Shown here: positions 36,225 to 44,816 of the stretch, piece by piece | Numbering within the stretch: position 1 is the stretch's first letter | Layout of the letters: every line of letters starts with the position of its first letter | Source of the DNA: Gemmatimonadaceae bacterium | GTDB taxonomy: Bacteria; Gemmatimonadota; Gemmatimonadetes; Gemmatimonadales; Gemmatimonadaceae | Assembly (NCBI GenBank): GCA_036003045.1 | Contig: DASYSS010000042.1 | Coordinates: forward strand, 62,001-126,000 | DNA: 64,000 bases | Direction of reading: 5' to 3' | The notes under the pieces: generated by a model | Database searches by the model: none | Seen by the model: the letters and a program-made list of their open reading frames with translations, nothing else | What the model was told of the DNA's origin: nothing | Position numbers and translations under genes: made by a program

Positions 36225-37580
36225 ATGCCCCAACTCCCGGTCATCACGCCGACCCGACAGTCGTCCGGACGCGTCCGCGCAATTCTCGTCCTGACAATGC
36301 TGCTCGGATCCGCCCTCCCGTTTGCCGGCGCCAACGCGCAAGGCCTCATCGATCGCGCAAAACAGAAGATTCAGGATCGCGTGAACAACGCCGAGGACAG
36401 CCTGACCGACGCCGCGCTCGACAAAGCGACGGGCGCGATCACGTGCGCGGCGACCAACACCCAATGCATCCACAAAGCGTTGGGCGCCGGAAAGACCGTG
36501 AAGGTCGTGGACAAGAACGGAAAACCGGTGTCGGCCGCCGACTCCGCGAAGGCGGTCGACGCGGCGGGCGGTGTGCCGGCCGCGATGCAATCCGCATCCG
36601 CGACATCGAACGGCACCGCCGCGACGAGCACGTCGGTGCCGGCGTTCGACAACACGGTGCTGGTCAACTACGACTTCGTTCCCGGCGACCGGGTGATTTT
36701 CGCCGAGGACTTCTCGAAGGACGCCATCGGCGACTTCCCGAAGCGGCTCGAGCTTCGCCACGGCAACTTCGAGGTCGCGAAGTGGCAGGGGCAGCAGTAT
36801 CTGCGCACGAACAGCAGCGGAGTCGTCACCATCCCGCTTCCGGAAGTTCTCCCGCAACGATTCACCTTCGAAGCCGACTACAGCGGCTCCAGCGGCTGGA
36901 ACCTCGAAGTGAACTTTGCCGACCCTGACGCGGTCGACAATCTGGCGCAGGCTTCGTTCTCGCCGGGCAGCGGGCAATTGGCGGGTGGCGGTGTGAGTTC
37001 AGGGTCGGATCTGCCCGAAGCCGCTGTGAAGCCCATCGCGCACGTCGCGGTGATGGCCGACGGCAAGTACGTGAAGATGTACGTGAATGGCGTTCGCGTG
37101 TCGAATGTGCCGAACGCGAACATTGGTCGCGGCAAGGTCGTGGTCGTGGGCCTTCCCGGCAGCGAGGATCAGCCCGGGTATTTGTCGAACATCCGGATTG
37201 CCGCCGGCGGCAAGCCGCTCTACGACGCCATCATGGCCGACGGACGCGTCGCGACGCACGGCATTCTGTTCGACACGGGCAGCGATCGCATTCGAGGCGA
37301 GTCGAAGCCGACGCTCGATCTCATCGGGCAGATGCTCAAGGACCACGCGGATCTCAAGCTCACCATCGAGGGACACACCGACAACGTCGGCTCGGCGGCG
37401 TCGAACCAGACGCTGAGCGACAGGCGCGCCGCCGCCGTTCGCCAGTTTTTGATCGCGAACTATCACGTCGACGCCGCGCGACTTGGGAGCAAGGGTTTCG
37501 GCTCGACGAAGCCGGCCGCGTCGAACGACGCGCCGGAAGGCCGCCAGCAGAATCGCCGCGTCGAGCTGGTCAAGAACTGA
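36225..37580 (+). CDS. OmpA family protein with a large N-terminal extracytoplasmic region
   Basis: A 451-residue exported protein. The signal peptide (about 1-40, hydrophobic LVLTMLLGSALPFAG, cleaved after ANAQ) is followed by a helical segment, a central beta-rich domain (about 135-330) resembling a lectin/LamG fold, and a C-terminal OmpA peptidoglycan-binding domain. The last shows GILFDTGSDRIRGES, LTIEGHTDNVGS and LSDRRAAAVRQFL. It should tether an envelope structure to the cell wall. CGGAG lies about 10 nt before the ATG at 36225. The open frame upstream of this start is not coding. Confidence 0.88.
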   Translation: MPQLPVITPTRQSSGRVRAILVLTMLLGSALPFAGANAQGLIDRAKQKIQDRVNNAEDSLTDAALDKATGAITCAATNTQCIHKALGAGKTVKVVDKNGKPVSAADSAKAVDAAGGVPAAMQSASATSNGTAATSTSVPAFDNTVLVNYDFVPGDRVIFAEDFSKDAIGDFPKRLELRHGNFEVAKWQGQQYLRTNSSGVVTIPLPEVLPQRFTFEADYSGSSGWNLEVNFADPDAVDNLAQASFSPGSGQLAGGGVSSGSDLPEAAVKPIAHVAVMADGKYVKMYVNGVRVSNVPNANIGRGKVVVVGLPGSEDQPGYLSNIRIAAGGKPLYDAIMADGRVATHGILFDTGSDRIRGESKPTLDLIGQMLKDHADLKLTIEGHTDNVGSAASNQTLSDRRAAAVRQFLIANYHVDAARLGSKGFGSTKPAASNDAPEGRQQNRRVELVKN

Positions 37581-37599
37581 ACACCGGCTCGGCCCGGCG

Positions 37600-38559
37600 A
37601 TGAGAATGCGCGCGCGGTCCGCCGTGCCGGCGTTCGCCCTCGCTCTTGCTCCGTCGTCGGGGCTCGGAGTTGGGGCGACGCCGGTGGTCGACGGTGGAAC
37701 CGTGTCGCTCGTCGGCAGCGTGCACGGCGCAATCCCGCCCGCGGCGTGCTCGGAGGCTGGAGCGTCCGGCGTGAGACTGCGCTCGTTCGGCGAGACGACG
37801 CCCAGCGGCTCTCGCCATCGCACGTTCGAGATTCGGGTCGCATCGTCGTGCGTCGCGCCGCTGTACCAAGCTCTCTTCTCGCGCGAGCGGCTCGAGGTAC
37901 GAATCGTTCCACCGGCCGGCGAACGATCGACCGCCGTCGCGTTCGACGACGCGCATCTCACCCGCGTCGAGCTCTCGACCGCTGCCGACGAGCGTGGAAC
38001 ACGCTATCCGTTGATCACGCTCGATCTGACGGCGACGCGAGTGACCGGCGTGCCGCCCCACGGAACCGCAAACGGACGACTCAACTACTCGGACATCTCA
38101 CCAGTGCCGCGCGGCGTGGCCGAGTCGTGGGTGCGGAACGGGGTGGCGGGAACGAGCGTGCGACTCGCTGGCGGCGCGCGCGCAGCGGGTCTGGACGTGA
38201 CGTTCGCGTCCGGTGATCAGCGCATCGCGGCCGCGTGGGCCGTCGACGAGCGCACGGGCCTCCCGAGAGACGACTTGCACATCTCGATCGATCCGATCGA
38301 CAAGACGGCCGGTGGCGACGACTCGGAGGTCGCGTCGGCCGTCGAAAGCGGCCACGAGTTGACCGAGGCCGTGATCTCGTTCCTCGGGCGCGACGGCGCG
38401 GCGGGAATCGTCGTGTGGCTCAAGCGCGCCTCGCTCGCCGGATTCAACGCGCCGACGGCGACGCCCTATGGAGCCCGAGGTGTCGGGCACTTGTCACTCG
38501 TGACGCGGCAGCTCGCGATCACGGACATCGCGTCGGGGCGCACCGCCGCGTTTCCCTGA
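37600..38559 (+). CDS. Exported protein of unknown function, possibly with two related beta domains
   Basis: The 319-residue protein has a short signal segment (AVPAFALALAPSSGLGVGA). I do not recognise a firm family. The sequence seems to contain two similar halves. Each has a region of the type IDP.D..... then ISFLGRDGAAGIVVWLKRASLAGF and a later LSL..RQLAITDI strand, which weakly recalls Hcp-like beta barrels. This is a visual impression only. It follows the OmpA-like gene by 19 bp and precedes another exported unknown by 25 bp, so the three probably form one transcription unit. Confidence 0.62.
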   Translation: MRMRARSAVPAFALALAPSSGLGVGATPVVDGGTVSLVGSVHGAIPPAACSEAGASGVRLRSFGETTPSGSRHRTFEIRVASSCVAPLYQALFSRERLEVRIVPPAGERSTAVAFDDAHLTRVELSTAADERGTRYPLITLDLTATRVTGVPPHGTANGRLNYSDISPVPRGVAESWVRNGVAGTSVRLAGGARAAGLDVTFASGDQRIAAAWAVDERTGLPRDDLHISIDPIDKTAGGDDSEVASAVESGHELTEAVISFLGRDGAAGIVVWLKRASLAGFNAPTATPYGARGVGHLSLVTRQLAITDIASGRTAAFP

Positions 38560-38584
38560 CAAAAACGCACATACCACTTTTACG

Positions 38585-39844
38585 ATGCCACCGATTCGTC
38601 CCTTTGCCTTCTGGGCCACCGCCGCGCTCTGCTCGACCGCCGCGCTCGCCCAGGGCGACCCGAAGGCTCATCCCGGCACTCTCTCGGCCAAGCCCGACGT
38701 CGGACACGGCAAGCAGATGCCGCCGGGCGCGCAGCGCACCTTGGCGTTCGCGTCGGCGCAACGCGTGCTCGACCTCCTGCGCAGCGACGCCGCGCTCGCG
38801 AATCCGATCGGCTATTCGGTCGTACTGCGACGGCTCGCCAGCGAGCGGCTCTCCGGCGACGCGCCCGGCATGCCCTATCACGAAGCAGTCCTCGGGGAGC
38901 TCACCTACTTCGGGCTCGAGGACAATGGACACGGGGGTAAGGAGATCGGGCCGACGGGAGGCATCGTGTCCTTCCACGTCGCGATCAACACGGTCGGCAG
39001 CGAAGCTGAAATCGAGAGTACCGACGAAGAAGCCGACCACGGCCCACGCATCATGTACGATCTCAAGAAGACAGGCGATTTCCGCGGACGCCCCGTGTAC
39101 AACGGCGCCTGCACGTATGTCTCCCGTGGGCCGGCGCCGCCGGTCGTTCCGCTGACGAAGGAGCGGTACTACACCCTCGAGCTGCTCAAAGCGAAGGCCG
39201 CATCCTCTTTCCACGCCGGGCAGCACGCGGCGACCACGTCGACACCGGCGAGTGATGCGCTTCAGAAGTTCTTGCGCGACCGCCCGCAGCGCGAAGCGTC
39301 GAACCGCAAGACCATCGACGCCCTGCGTGCAGCAGGCGCGGACGCGGCGACGATCCAGCAGATGACCGACGCGTTCCATGAGGCCGAGAAACAACAGGAG
39401 GCCGGCCTCCGCGGGGCGGTCGCCGGCGGCTCGGATCAGAATATCCAAGACATCGTCAAACAAGGTCGAGAGGCCGAGGCGGCGCACATCGCCGAGCTCC
39501 GGTCGAGCCTCGACGCGCTCTCGCCCGAAGAACGAAAGTCGCCCGCGTATCTCATCGACCACGGCCGAGGCTACTACACGCTGGGCAGCAAGGCCGATGA
39601 AGACGTGATTCTACCGATGCAACCGAATCCCGCGTTCTACGACGCGTCCCTCTCGCCCAACCTTCCGCAGGTGCTGTGGATCTGCCTCCCCGGGCTCCAA
39701 GGCGTGGCCGACTCGACCTACCAGACATACGCCGGCGAAGAGCGCGAACAGGAGAGAGCGACCGCCGAGAGACACCTGGCGGACGCGATTCGAGTTCGCG
39801 ACAAACTGGATTGGGCGGCGTTGGAGGCGCTGGTGAAACCGTGA
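38585..39844 (+). CDS. Exported protein of unknown function (419 aa)
   Basis: This protein has a clear signal peptide (FAFWATAALCSTAALAQG). The mature part starts with a charged region, then a beta-like section with GPTGGIVSFHVAINTVGSEAEIE. A long charged helical segment follows (about 225-320, with AEKQQEAGLRGAV and EAAHIAELRSSLDAL), probably a coiled coil. No known motif is visible. Two Cys lie at about residues 177 and 359 in addition to the one in the signal peptide. It is the third gene after the OmpA-like gene, so an envelope role is plausible. Confidence 0.65.
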   Translation: MPPIRPFAFWATAALCSTAALAQGDPKAHPGTLSAKPDVGHGKQMPPGAQRTLAFASAQRVLDLLRSDAALANPIGYSVVLRRLASERLSGDAPGMPYHEAVLGELTYFGLEDNGHGGKEIGPTGGIVSFHVAINTVGSEAEIESTDEEADHGPRIMYDLKKTGDFRGRPVYNGACTYVSRGPAPPVVPLTKERYYTLELLKAKAASSFHAGQHAATTSTPASDALQKFLRDRPQREASNRKTIDALRAAGADAATIQQMTDAFHEAEKQQEAGLRGAVAGGSDQNIQDIVKQGREAEAAHIAELRSSLDALSPEERKSPAYLIDHGRGYYTLGSKADEDVILPMQPNPAFYDASLSPNLPQVLWICLPGLQGVADSTYQTYAGEEREQERATAERHLADAIRVRDKLDWAALEALVKP

Positions 39845-39914
39845 AGGGGCCGCGGGGCCACAGGGCCGGAACGACTCATGAGATTTTGAGTAGTTCCGGC
39901 CTCCCGACCTCCCC

Positions 39915-41063
39915 TCAGTATTTCGGCACGCTCGGATCTACCTCGTCGCTCCACCGCAGAATCCCACCGGTGAGATTCGTCGCGCGGAAACCGGCGGCGC
40001 AAAGCCGCTGCACGGCGTCGGCACTTCTGATTCCCGAGCGACAGTACACGACGATGTCGCGCTCGCCGTCGAGCGAGGACATCGCGGCGGGGAGCGAGCC
40101 GAGTGGAATGAGCTTGGCGTTCGGAAGCACGCCCAGTCGCCACTCATATGGCTCGCGCACGTCGAGCAACTCGAGGTCGTCGCCGCGCGCGAGCGCCTCC
40201 GCCAGTTCGCGGGGCGTCATCTCGGGAACGCGTGTCATGTTCGCGGTAGTCGTTGTCGGTGAAGTGCCGCAGTACTCGTCGTAGTCGATGAGCCGGGTGA
40301 TCTCGCGCGTGCCGCACGCCGGACACGTCGGATCGCGCCGCACGCGCACGGTGCGGAAGTTCATGCCGAGCGCGTCGACGAGCAGCAACCGACCGATCAG
40401 CGCGTCGCCCGCTCCGAGAATCAGCTTGAGCGCTTCGGTCGCTTGAATCGTTCCGACGAGACCCGGGAGCACGCCGAGCACTCCGCCCTCCGCGCAACTG
40501 GGCACGCTGCCCGGCGGCGGCGGCGACGGAAAGAGACAGCGGTAGCAGGGCCCGTCGGCCGTCGAGAAGACCGATGCCTGTCCGTCGAAGCGAAAGACGG
40601 AGCCGTACACGTTCGGTTTGCCGAGCAGCACGCAGGCGTCGTTGACCAGGTAGCGCGTCGCGAAGTTGTCGGTGCCGTCGACGATCACGTCATACCGGCC
40701 GAGGATCTCGAGCGCGTTGTCGGACGTGAGACGCGTCTCGTGCGTCTCGACGTTGACGTTCGGATTCAGATCGGTGATTCGCGCTCGCGCCGACTCGAGC
40801 TTGGGTCGGCCGACCGCCGCGGTGCCGTGCAGCACCTGGCGTTGGAGATTCGACACGTCGACGACGTCGAAGTCGACGATGCCGATCGTTCCGACGCCTG
40901 CCGCGGCTAGGTACAGCGCCGCCGGTGAGCCGAGACCACCCACCCCGACGAGCAGCACGCGCGCTGCCTTGATTCGTTGCTGACCGTCGAGGGCGACGTC
41001 GGGCAGAATCAGATGGCGGCTATAACGGAGCAACTCGTCGCGCGAGAGATCCAGTGGATCCAT
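39915..41063 (-). CDS. moeB: MoeB/ThiF-type adenylyltransferase with C-terminal rhodanese domain
   Basis: The 382-residue enzyme joins an E1-like adenylation domain to a rhodanese domain. The first has the nucleotide loop GVGGLGSP (about 40-47), the DFDVVDVSNLQRQ strand, the CYRCLFP and CPACG zinc pairs and a candidate catalytic Cys in SVPSCAEGG. The rhodanese part (from about 280) carries the active Cys341 in VVYCRSGIRS. These proteins activate the C-terminus of MoaD- or ThiS-like carriers and pass sulfur to them, for molybdopterin, thiamin or cysteine synthesis. No carrier gene is next to it, so the exact pathway is open. Confidence 0.92.
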   Translation of the reverse strand: MDPLDLSRDELLRYSRHLILPDVALDGQQRIKAARVLLVGVGGLGSPAALYLAAAGVGTIGIVDFDVVDVSNLQRQVLHGTAAVGRPKLESARARITDLNPNVNVETHETRLTSDNALEILGRYDVIVDGTDNFATRYLVNDACVLLGKPNVYGSVFRFDGQASVFSTADGPCYRCLFPSPPPPGSVPSCAEGGVLGVLPGLVGTIQATEALKLILGAGDALIGRLLLVDALGMNFRTVRVRRDPTCPACGTREITRLIDYDEYCGTSPTTTTANMTRVPEMTPRELAEALARGDDLELLDVREPYEWRLGVLPNAKLIPLGSLPAAMSSLDGERDIVVYCRSGIRSADAVQRLCAAGFRATNLTGGILRWSDEVDPSVPKY

Positions 41064-41101
41064 GCCGAAAGCTACAGCGCGCGCGACGCACCGGTCCGGC
41101 C

Positions 41102-41142
41102 GAAAAAAACCGGCGCGCCCGGAATTCTGTGAGGCGCGCCGG
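41102..41142 (-). terminator. Rho-independent terminator of the LVIVD gene
   Basis: On the minus strand a perfect 10-bp stem, CCGGCGCGCC with GGCGCGCCGG around a 13-nt loop, is followed by seven T residues. It sits 15 bases after the stop of the LVIVD gene and before the start of moeB. Confidence 0.92.
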
Positions 41143-41156
41143 CTGCGGCGATTCCC

Positions 41157-43139
41157 TTACCTCGATGCCGACGCCAGATCGCGGACCGATTTTGCGAGCA
41201 GCTGAACCTTTGCCGGGTCCGATGATCCGCGGGCGTCGCCGTCGAGGCGGCCGGCAAGCTTGTTCAACGACTCGCGGCGGTCGACGCCGGACTTGAGCTC
41301 CGCCTCGGACAGCGCGGAACGCACCGCGGTGAGGCCGTTCGCCGAGAGTCCGTGCGAGCGCTCGAGTTGGTCGGTGTAGGCGCGCGACAGCGCGAACGAC
41401 GCGGGCCAGACGAACTTCGGCTGTCCCTGCGCGTTGAGGTAGTCCATGTGCACCGTCTTGGCGGCGTCGATCTCGTTCGCCGTGAGCATCGGATTCGGCG
41501 TGAGCTCGAGCACGTCGAGACCGCGCGCGATCTCGGAGCTCACGATCGCGCCGTTGTACCAGTAGACGGACCACGAGCCGGCCATGGACATACGCGTTCC
41601 GTCGATCGGACCGCGGTCGAAATACGCGATCTCCGTGGCGTGCTTGGGATCGGTCCAGTCGAACACTGAGAGACCGCCCTGATACCACGCCTGCACCATG
41701 ACGTCTCGGCCCGGAATCGGGATCAGCGAGCCGTTGTGGGCGACGCAGTTTTCCTGCGGCGTTTGCGCCGCCGGCATCTTGTAGTAGCCCTGGAAGTGCA
41801 TCTTGTGGCTCGCGTCGATCGTGAACATCGCGTCGGCGCCCCACTCCTTCGGATCGGTCGACCGGCACTTCGGCGCACCACCTCCGCCCCACTCGTCGCT
41901 GAACAGCACCTTCGTCCCGTCGTTGCTGAACGTCGCCGAATGCCAATATGAGAAGTTGGAATCCGCAGCGGCATCGATGCGCACGGGATGCGCCGGGTCA
42001 TGGATGTCGAGCAGCAGACCGTAACCCTCGCAGGCGCCGCCGGCGTAGCCGATCGACGGGTACACCGTGATGTCGTGGCACTGCGTGGGGCCGGCGTTCG
42101 GATCGTCGTCGGTGATGCCGAACATCACCTTGATGATCCCCGGCAGCTCGCGCCGCAGCGTCGCGCTGTCGGCGGCCGTCGGAGCCGAACCCCCGCGCGC
42201 CTTCACGACGCTGTCGAGAATCGGCTTGACGAATCGGTCGGAGAGGACGTGAGTCTCGCCCTCGATGTCGACCACGAAGCGGCCCTGAGCGCGGGCCTGG
42301 TCCAGCTCCGCCTTGTCCGCGGCGGTCGGGCCGTGAATCGCCGGCTTCGTGAGGTCGTTGAAGATGCGCGGCGAGCTCACGATTGCTGCTTTCTCGGGAT
42401 GCGCGAGGGGAACCTTGATGACCTCGATGCGGAAGAGCGGCGAATTCGGGTCCTTCGAGGGTGACAGGTTCGAGCATCCGGCCAGCTCTTTCGGGTCGCG
42501 TGGGCCCGCCGAACCGGAGATGTAGACGTAGACGTTGTCCGGGTCCTTCGGATCGGCCAGGACCGTGTGCGTGTGCGATCCGCGACAGGTCTGCACGTTC
42601 GCGATGTATTTCGGGTTGGCGATGTCGGTGATGTCGAAGATTCGAATTCCGCGAATGCGCTCGGAGCTCACCGAGGCCTCGACGCCTTGTCCGCCGCAGT
42701 CCAGTCGAGCGGTCTCCGCTTCGGCCGACACAAACAGCAGGTTCTTGTAGACCGACACGTCGCTCTGCGACGCCGGGCAGAAAAACGCCGTCTTGAGCGC
42801 CGGGCGGGCGGGATTGCTGATGTCCCACACCTGATAGCCGGCGAAACTGCCCTGGATCGCATAGGGTCCGCTGAACGCGAGATCGGAATTGACCTGGCCG
42901 AGGAATTTCTCCGACGGCCGAGTCGTCGAGAGCAGATGCATGTTCCACTCGGCCTGCCCCGCGTCCCAGATGCCGGCCTTGAGACCGATGCGTCTGTCGG
43001 GGTTCGGCGCCGCCACGCCGAGCGAGGCCGCCTGCGCCCCGGCGGCCGGTGCGAGAACCGCGAAGCCGGATGCGACCGTACCGAGCAGCGCCATCGCGCG
43101 CCTCGAGGCGAGCCGAGAAAAAACGGACATCAATGGCAT
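41157..43139 (-). CDS. Exported LVIVD-repeat beta-propeller protein
   Basis: The 660-residue protein has a signal peptide (about 1-37, AMALLGTVASGFAVLAPAAGAQA). It contains repeated units such as GYQVWDISNPARPALK, GIRIFDITDIANPKYI and LLLDIHDPAHPVRI, the LVIVD pattern of secreted propellers. Several Cys may form disulfides outside the cytoplasm. No enzyme motif is visible. AGGAG lies 8 nt before the ATG at 43139. It follows the DUF305 gene by 63 bp on the same strand, and the two are probably one operon ending at the terminator at 41102. The molecular role is unknown. Confidence 0.85.
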   Translation of the reverse strand: MPLMSVFSRLASRRAMALLGTVASGFAVLAPAAGAQAASLGVAAPNPDRRIGLKAGIWDAGQAEWNMHLLSTTRPSEKFLGQVNSDLAFSGPYAIQGSFAGYQVWDISNPARPALKTAFFCPASQSDVSVYKNLLFVSAEAETARLDCGGQGVEASVSSERIRGIRIFDITDIANPKYIANVQTCRGSHTHTVLADPKDPDNVYVYISGSAGPRDPKELAGCSNLSPSKDPNSPLFRIEVIKVPLAHPEKAAIVSSPRIFNDLTKPAIHGPTAADKAELDQARAQGRFVVDIEGETHVLSDRFVKPILDSVVKARGGSAPTAADSATLRRELPGIIKVMFGITDDDPNAGPTQCHDITVYPSIGYAGGACEGYGLLLDIHDPAHPVRIDAAADSNFSYWHSATFSNDGTKVLFSDEWGGGGAPKCRSTDPKEWGADAMFTIDASHKMHFQGYYKMPAAQTPQENCVAHNGSLIPIPGRDVMVQAWYQGGLSVFDWTDPKHATEIAYFDRGPIDGTRMSMAGSWSVYWYNGAIVSSEIARGLDVLELTPNPMLTANEIDAAKTVHMDYLNAQGQPKFVWPASFALSRAYTDQLERSHGLSANGLTAVRSALSEAELKSGVDRRESLNKLAGRLDGDARGSSDPAKVQLLAKSVRDLASASR

Positions 43140-43202
43140 GGTGGGACTCCTGTTGCGAACGACTGTTGGAATTGAATGACGCTGCGACCCGCGACACGCC
43201 GA

Positions 43203-43880
43203 CTACGGAGAATCGCCGGTCACGATTTGAGTGAGCATCCGCCGCATGCGGGCGATCTCGGTCGTCTGATCGACGTGGATGTCGTTGGTGAGCTTGAATA
43301 CCAGCTCGTCCTGCGCGGCGCCGTCGTGCTTGAGCAGGTCGTCGACCATCGAGACGGCGCCCTGGTGGTGTTGGATCATGAACCGCAGAAAAAGCTTGTC
43401 GAACTCCGGGCCGCGCGCGGCATCGAGCTGTTTGAGCTGCTCGTCCGTGAGCATGCCGGGCATGAGCATTTCGTGCTCCACCCCGTCCATCGTCATCTTC
43501 ATCGGAACGGGCTTGGCCTCGGGCACCGGCTGTCCGCGGTCGCGGAGCCACATCTGCATGATGTTGATCTCGTCTCTCTGCGCGTTGGTGATGCGGTCGC
43601 AGAGGGTCTGAACGGACGGACCCGCGCCGTGCGTACGCGCCCACCCGGCCATGACGAGCGCCTGTGCGTGGTGCGCGATCATGCCGCGCATGAAATCGAT
43701 GTCGGGCCGCGTGTAGGGACGGTTGACGCTGTCCTTCTTCGCCTTGGCCATCGCCGCGCGGTCGCTCGGCGTCGGTTGTCCTTGCACCGACGCGGTCTGC
43801 CCGAGACCGGGCGAAGTTCGAAGCCCGATCGCGGCGATGATGGCCGCGACCAAGCGCCACTGGGTTTTGGTTGCTTTCAT
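43203..43880 (-). CDS. Exported DUF305 domain protein
   Basis: This 225-residue protein has a signal peptide (LVAAIIAAIGLRTSPGLGQ) and the helical DUF305 domain. The His/Met-rich motifs DFMRGMIAHHAQALVMA and RFMIQHHQGAVSMVDDLL are clear and suggest metal binding. In other bacteria DUF305 proteins are often found with copper-handling genes, so a metal-related periplasmic role is likely but unproven. The ATG at 43880 is chosen because GGAG lies 8 nt upstream and the signal peptide starts there; the open frame to 44021 is non-coding. An LVIVD gene follows. Confidence 0.86.
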   Translation of the reverse strand: MKATKTQWRLVAAIIAAIGLRTSPGLGQTASVQGQPTPSDRAAMAKAKKDSVNRPYTRPDIDFMRGMIAHHAQALVMAGWARTHGAGPSVQTLCDRITNAQRDEINIMQMWLRDRGQPVPEAKPVPMKMTMDGVEHEMLMPGMLTDEQLKQLDAARGPEFDKLFLRFMIQHHQGAVSMVDDLLKHDGAAQDELVFKLTNDIHVDQTTEIARMRRMLTQIVTGDSP

Positions 43881-43976
43881 AAGGCGTGCTCCAACGACTG
43901 CGACGAGGCTCATATAAGGTAGAGACGGCACAGTTCCGCGCGAGCGAGGTCGTGACGAATGGCACACACGAAACGC

Positions 43977-44019
43977 GGCGCGGGGAAGGCGGCGCTCTTC
44001 GCGCCACCTCCCCCGCGCC
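43977..44019 (-). terminator. Strong hairpin after the glycine-zipper gene, possible terminator
   Basis: GGCGCGGGG pairs perfectly with CCCCGCGCC at the base, and GGCGC pairs with GCGCC near the tip. It lies 31 bases after the stop at 44051. Only three T residues follow on the minus strand, so termination may be partial. Confidence 0.45.
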
Positions 44020-44050
44020 ACTTTGTCAGTTCCTTACAACGACGCTCGCC

Positions 44051-44545
44051 CTACCAACCCGACTTCCGGGTGATGTCCACGTTGTTTCCGATCACGCCGC
44101 CGAGCACGCCTCCGATCGCCGCGCCGATGAGGCCGCCTTTGACTTTGTCGCGGCTCGTCGTGGCGCCGAGGACGGCACCCGCCGCCGCTCCGATCGCCGC
44201 GTCACGCTGCGTGTGCTTTTCGACGACGACCGGCGGTGTCGCGGGAGCCGGATAGTAGCGGGAGTTGCTACTGGAGCTCGAGCGTCGCGCCGTGGACGTC
44301 GGCCGGCGATAGACCGGCTGACGGGCGACCGTCTGCACCGCTCGCGGCGCGTTCGACGACGCGTATTGCGGCGCGGTCTGCTGCGCGTACCCCGCCTCGT
44401 TGGGGTTGAAGTTCGGATTGTAGGCCTGGGCCTGCGATGCCAGCGCGAGATCGTTTTTCAGCGCGTCATCGGCGGTGTTGCCGCGGCCACATGCCGCCAC
44501 GGCTACCAGTGCCGGCGCGAAGACCAACCACCTGACAGTACGCAT
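44051..44545 (-). CDS. Glycine-zipper lipoprotein
   Basis: This is a 164-residue lipoprotein (lipobox VAVAACG). A disordered Asn/Gln/Ser-rich middle with a run of Ser (RRSSSSSNS) leads to a C-terminal glycine-zipper segment. There AAIGAAAGAVLGATTS and GGLIGAAIGGVLGGVIGNN form paired GxxxG helices that can insert in or pack on a membrane. Such proteins are common small outer-membrane lipoproteins of unknown role. A GGGGGG run lies 7 nt before the ATG at 44545, which favours this start over the ATG six bases upstream. Confidence 0.78.
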   Translation of the reverse strand: MRTVRWLVFAPALVAVAACGRGNTADDALKNDLALASQAQAYNPNFNPNEAGYAQQTAPQYASSNAPRAVQTVARQPVYRRPTSTARRSSSSSNSRYYPAPATPPVVVEKHTQRDAAIGAAAGAVLGATTSRDKVKGGLIGAAIGGVLGGVIGNNVDITRKSGW

Positions 44546-44816
44546 GACCATTCCCCCCGAAATGAAATTCGCGTCAGTGCCGCTCGTGCCATGCATCAGA
44601 GGCATATGGCACGTGCCGTTCCGGCTTCTAAGCCGCGAAATCGGCGGTTGGCCCTCGCGGGCGTCCCGATTCGGGACATCGACTGTCCACAATCGGCGGC
44701 GGGCCGGGCGGTGGCTGTCCTGCGCGTGCGAGATACTTTCGTTTTCGTTAGCGTCGGTTCCTGTTAGTTTCGATTCTGGCTCGTCTCGCACCTCATTCCA
44801 CCGGGGCTCTCTCCTC

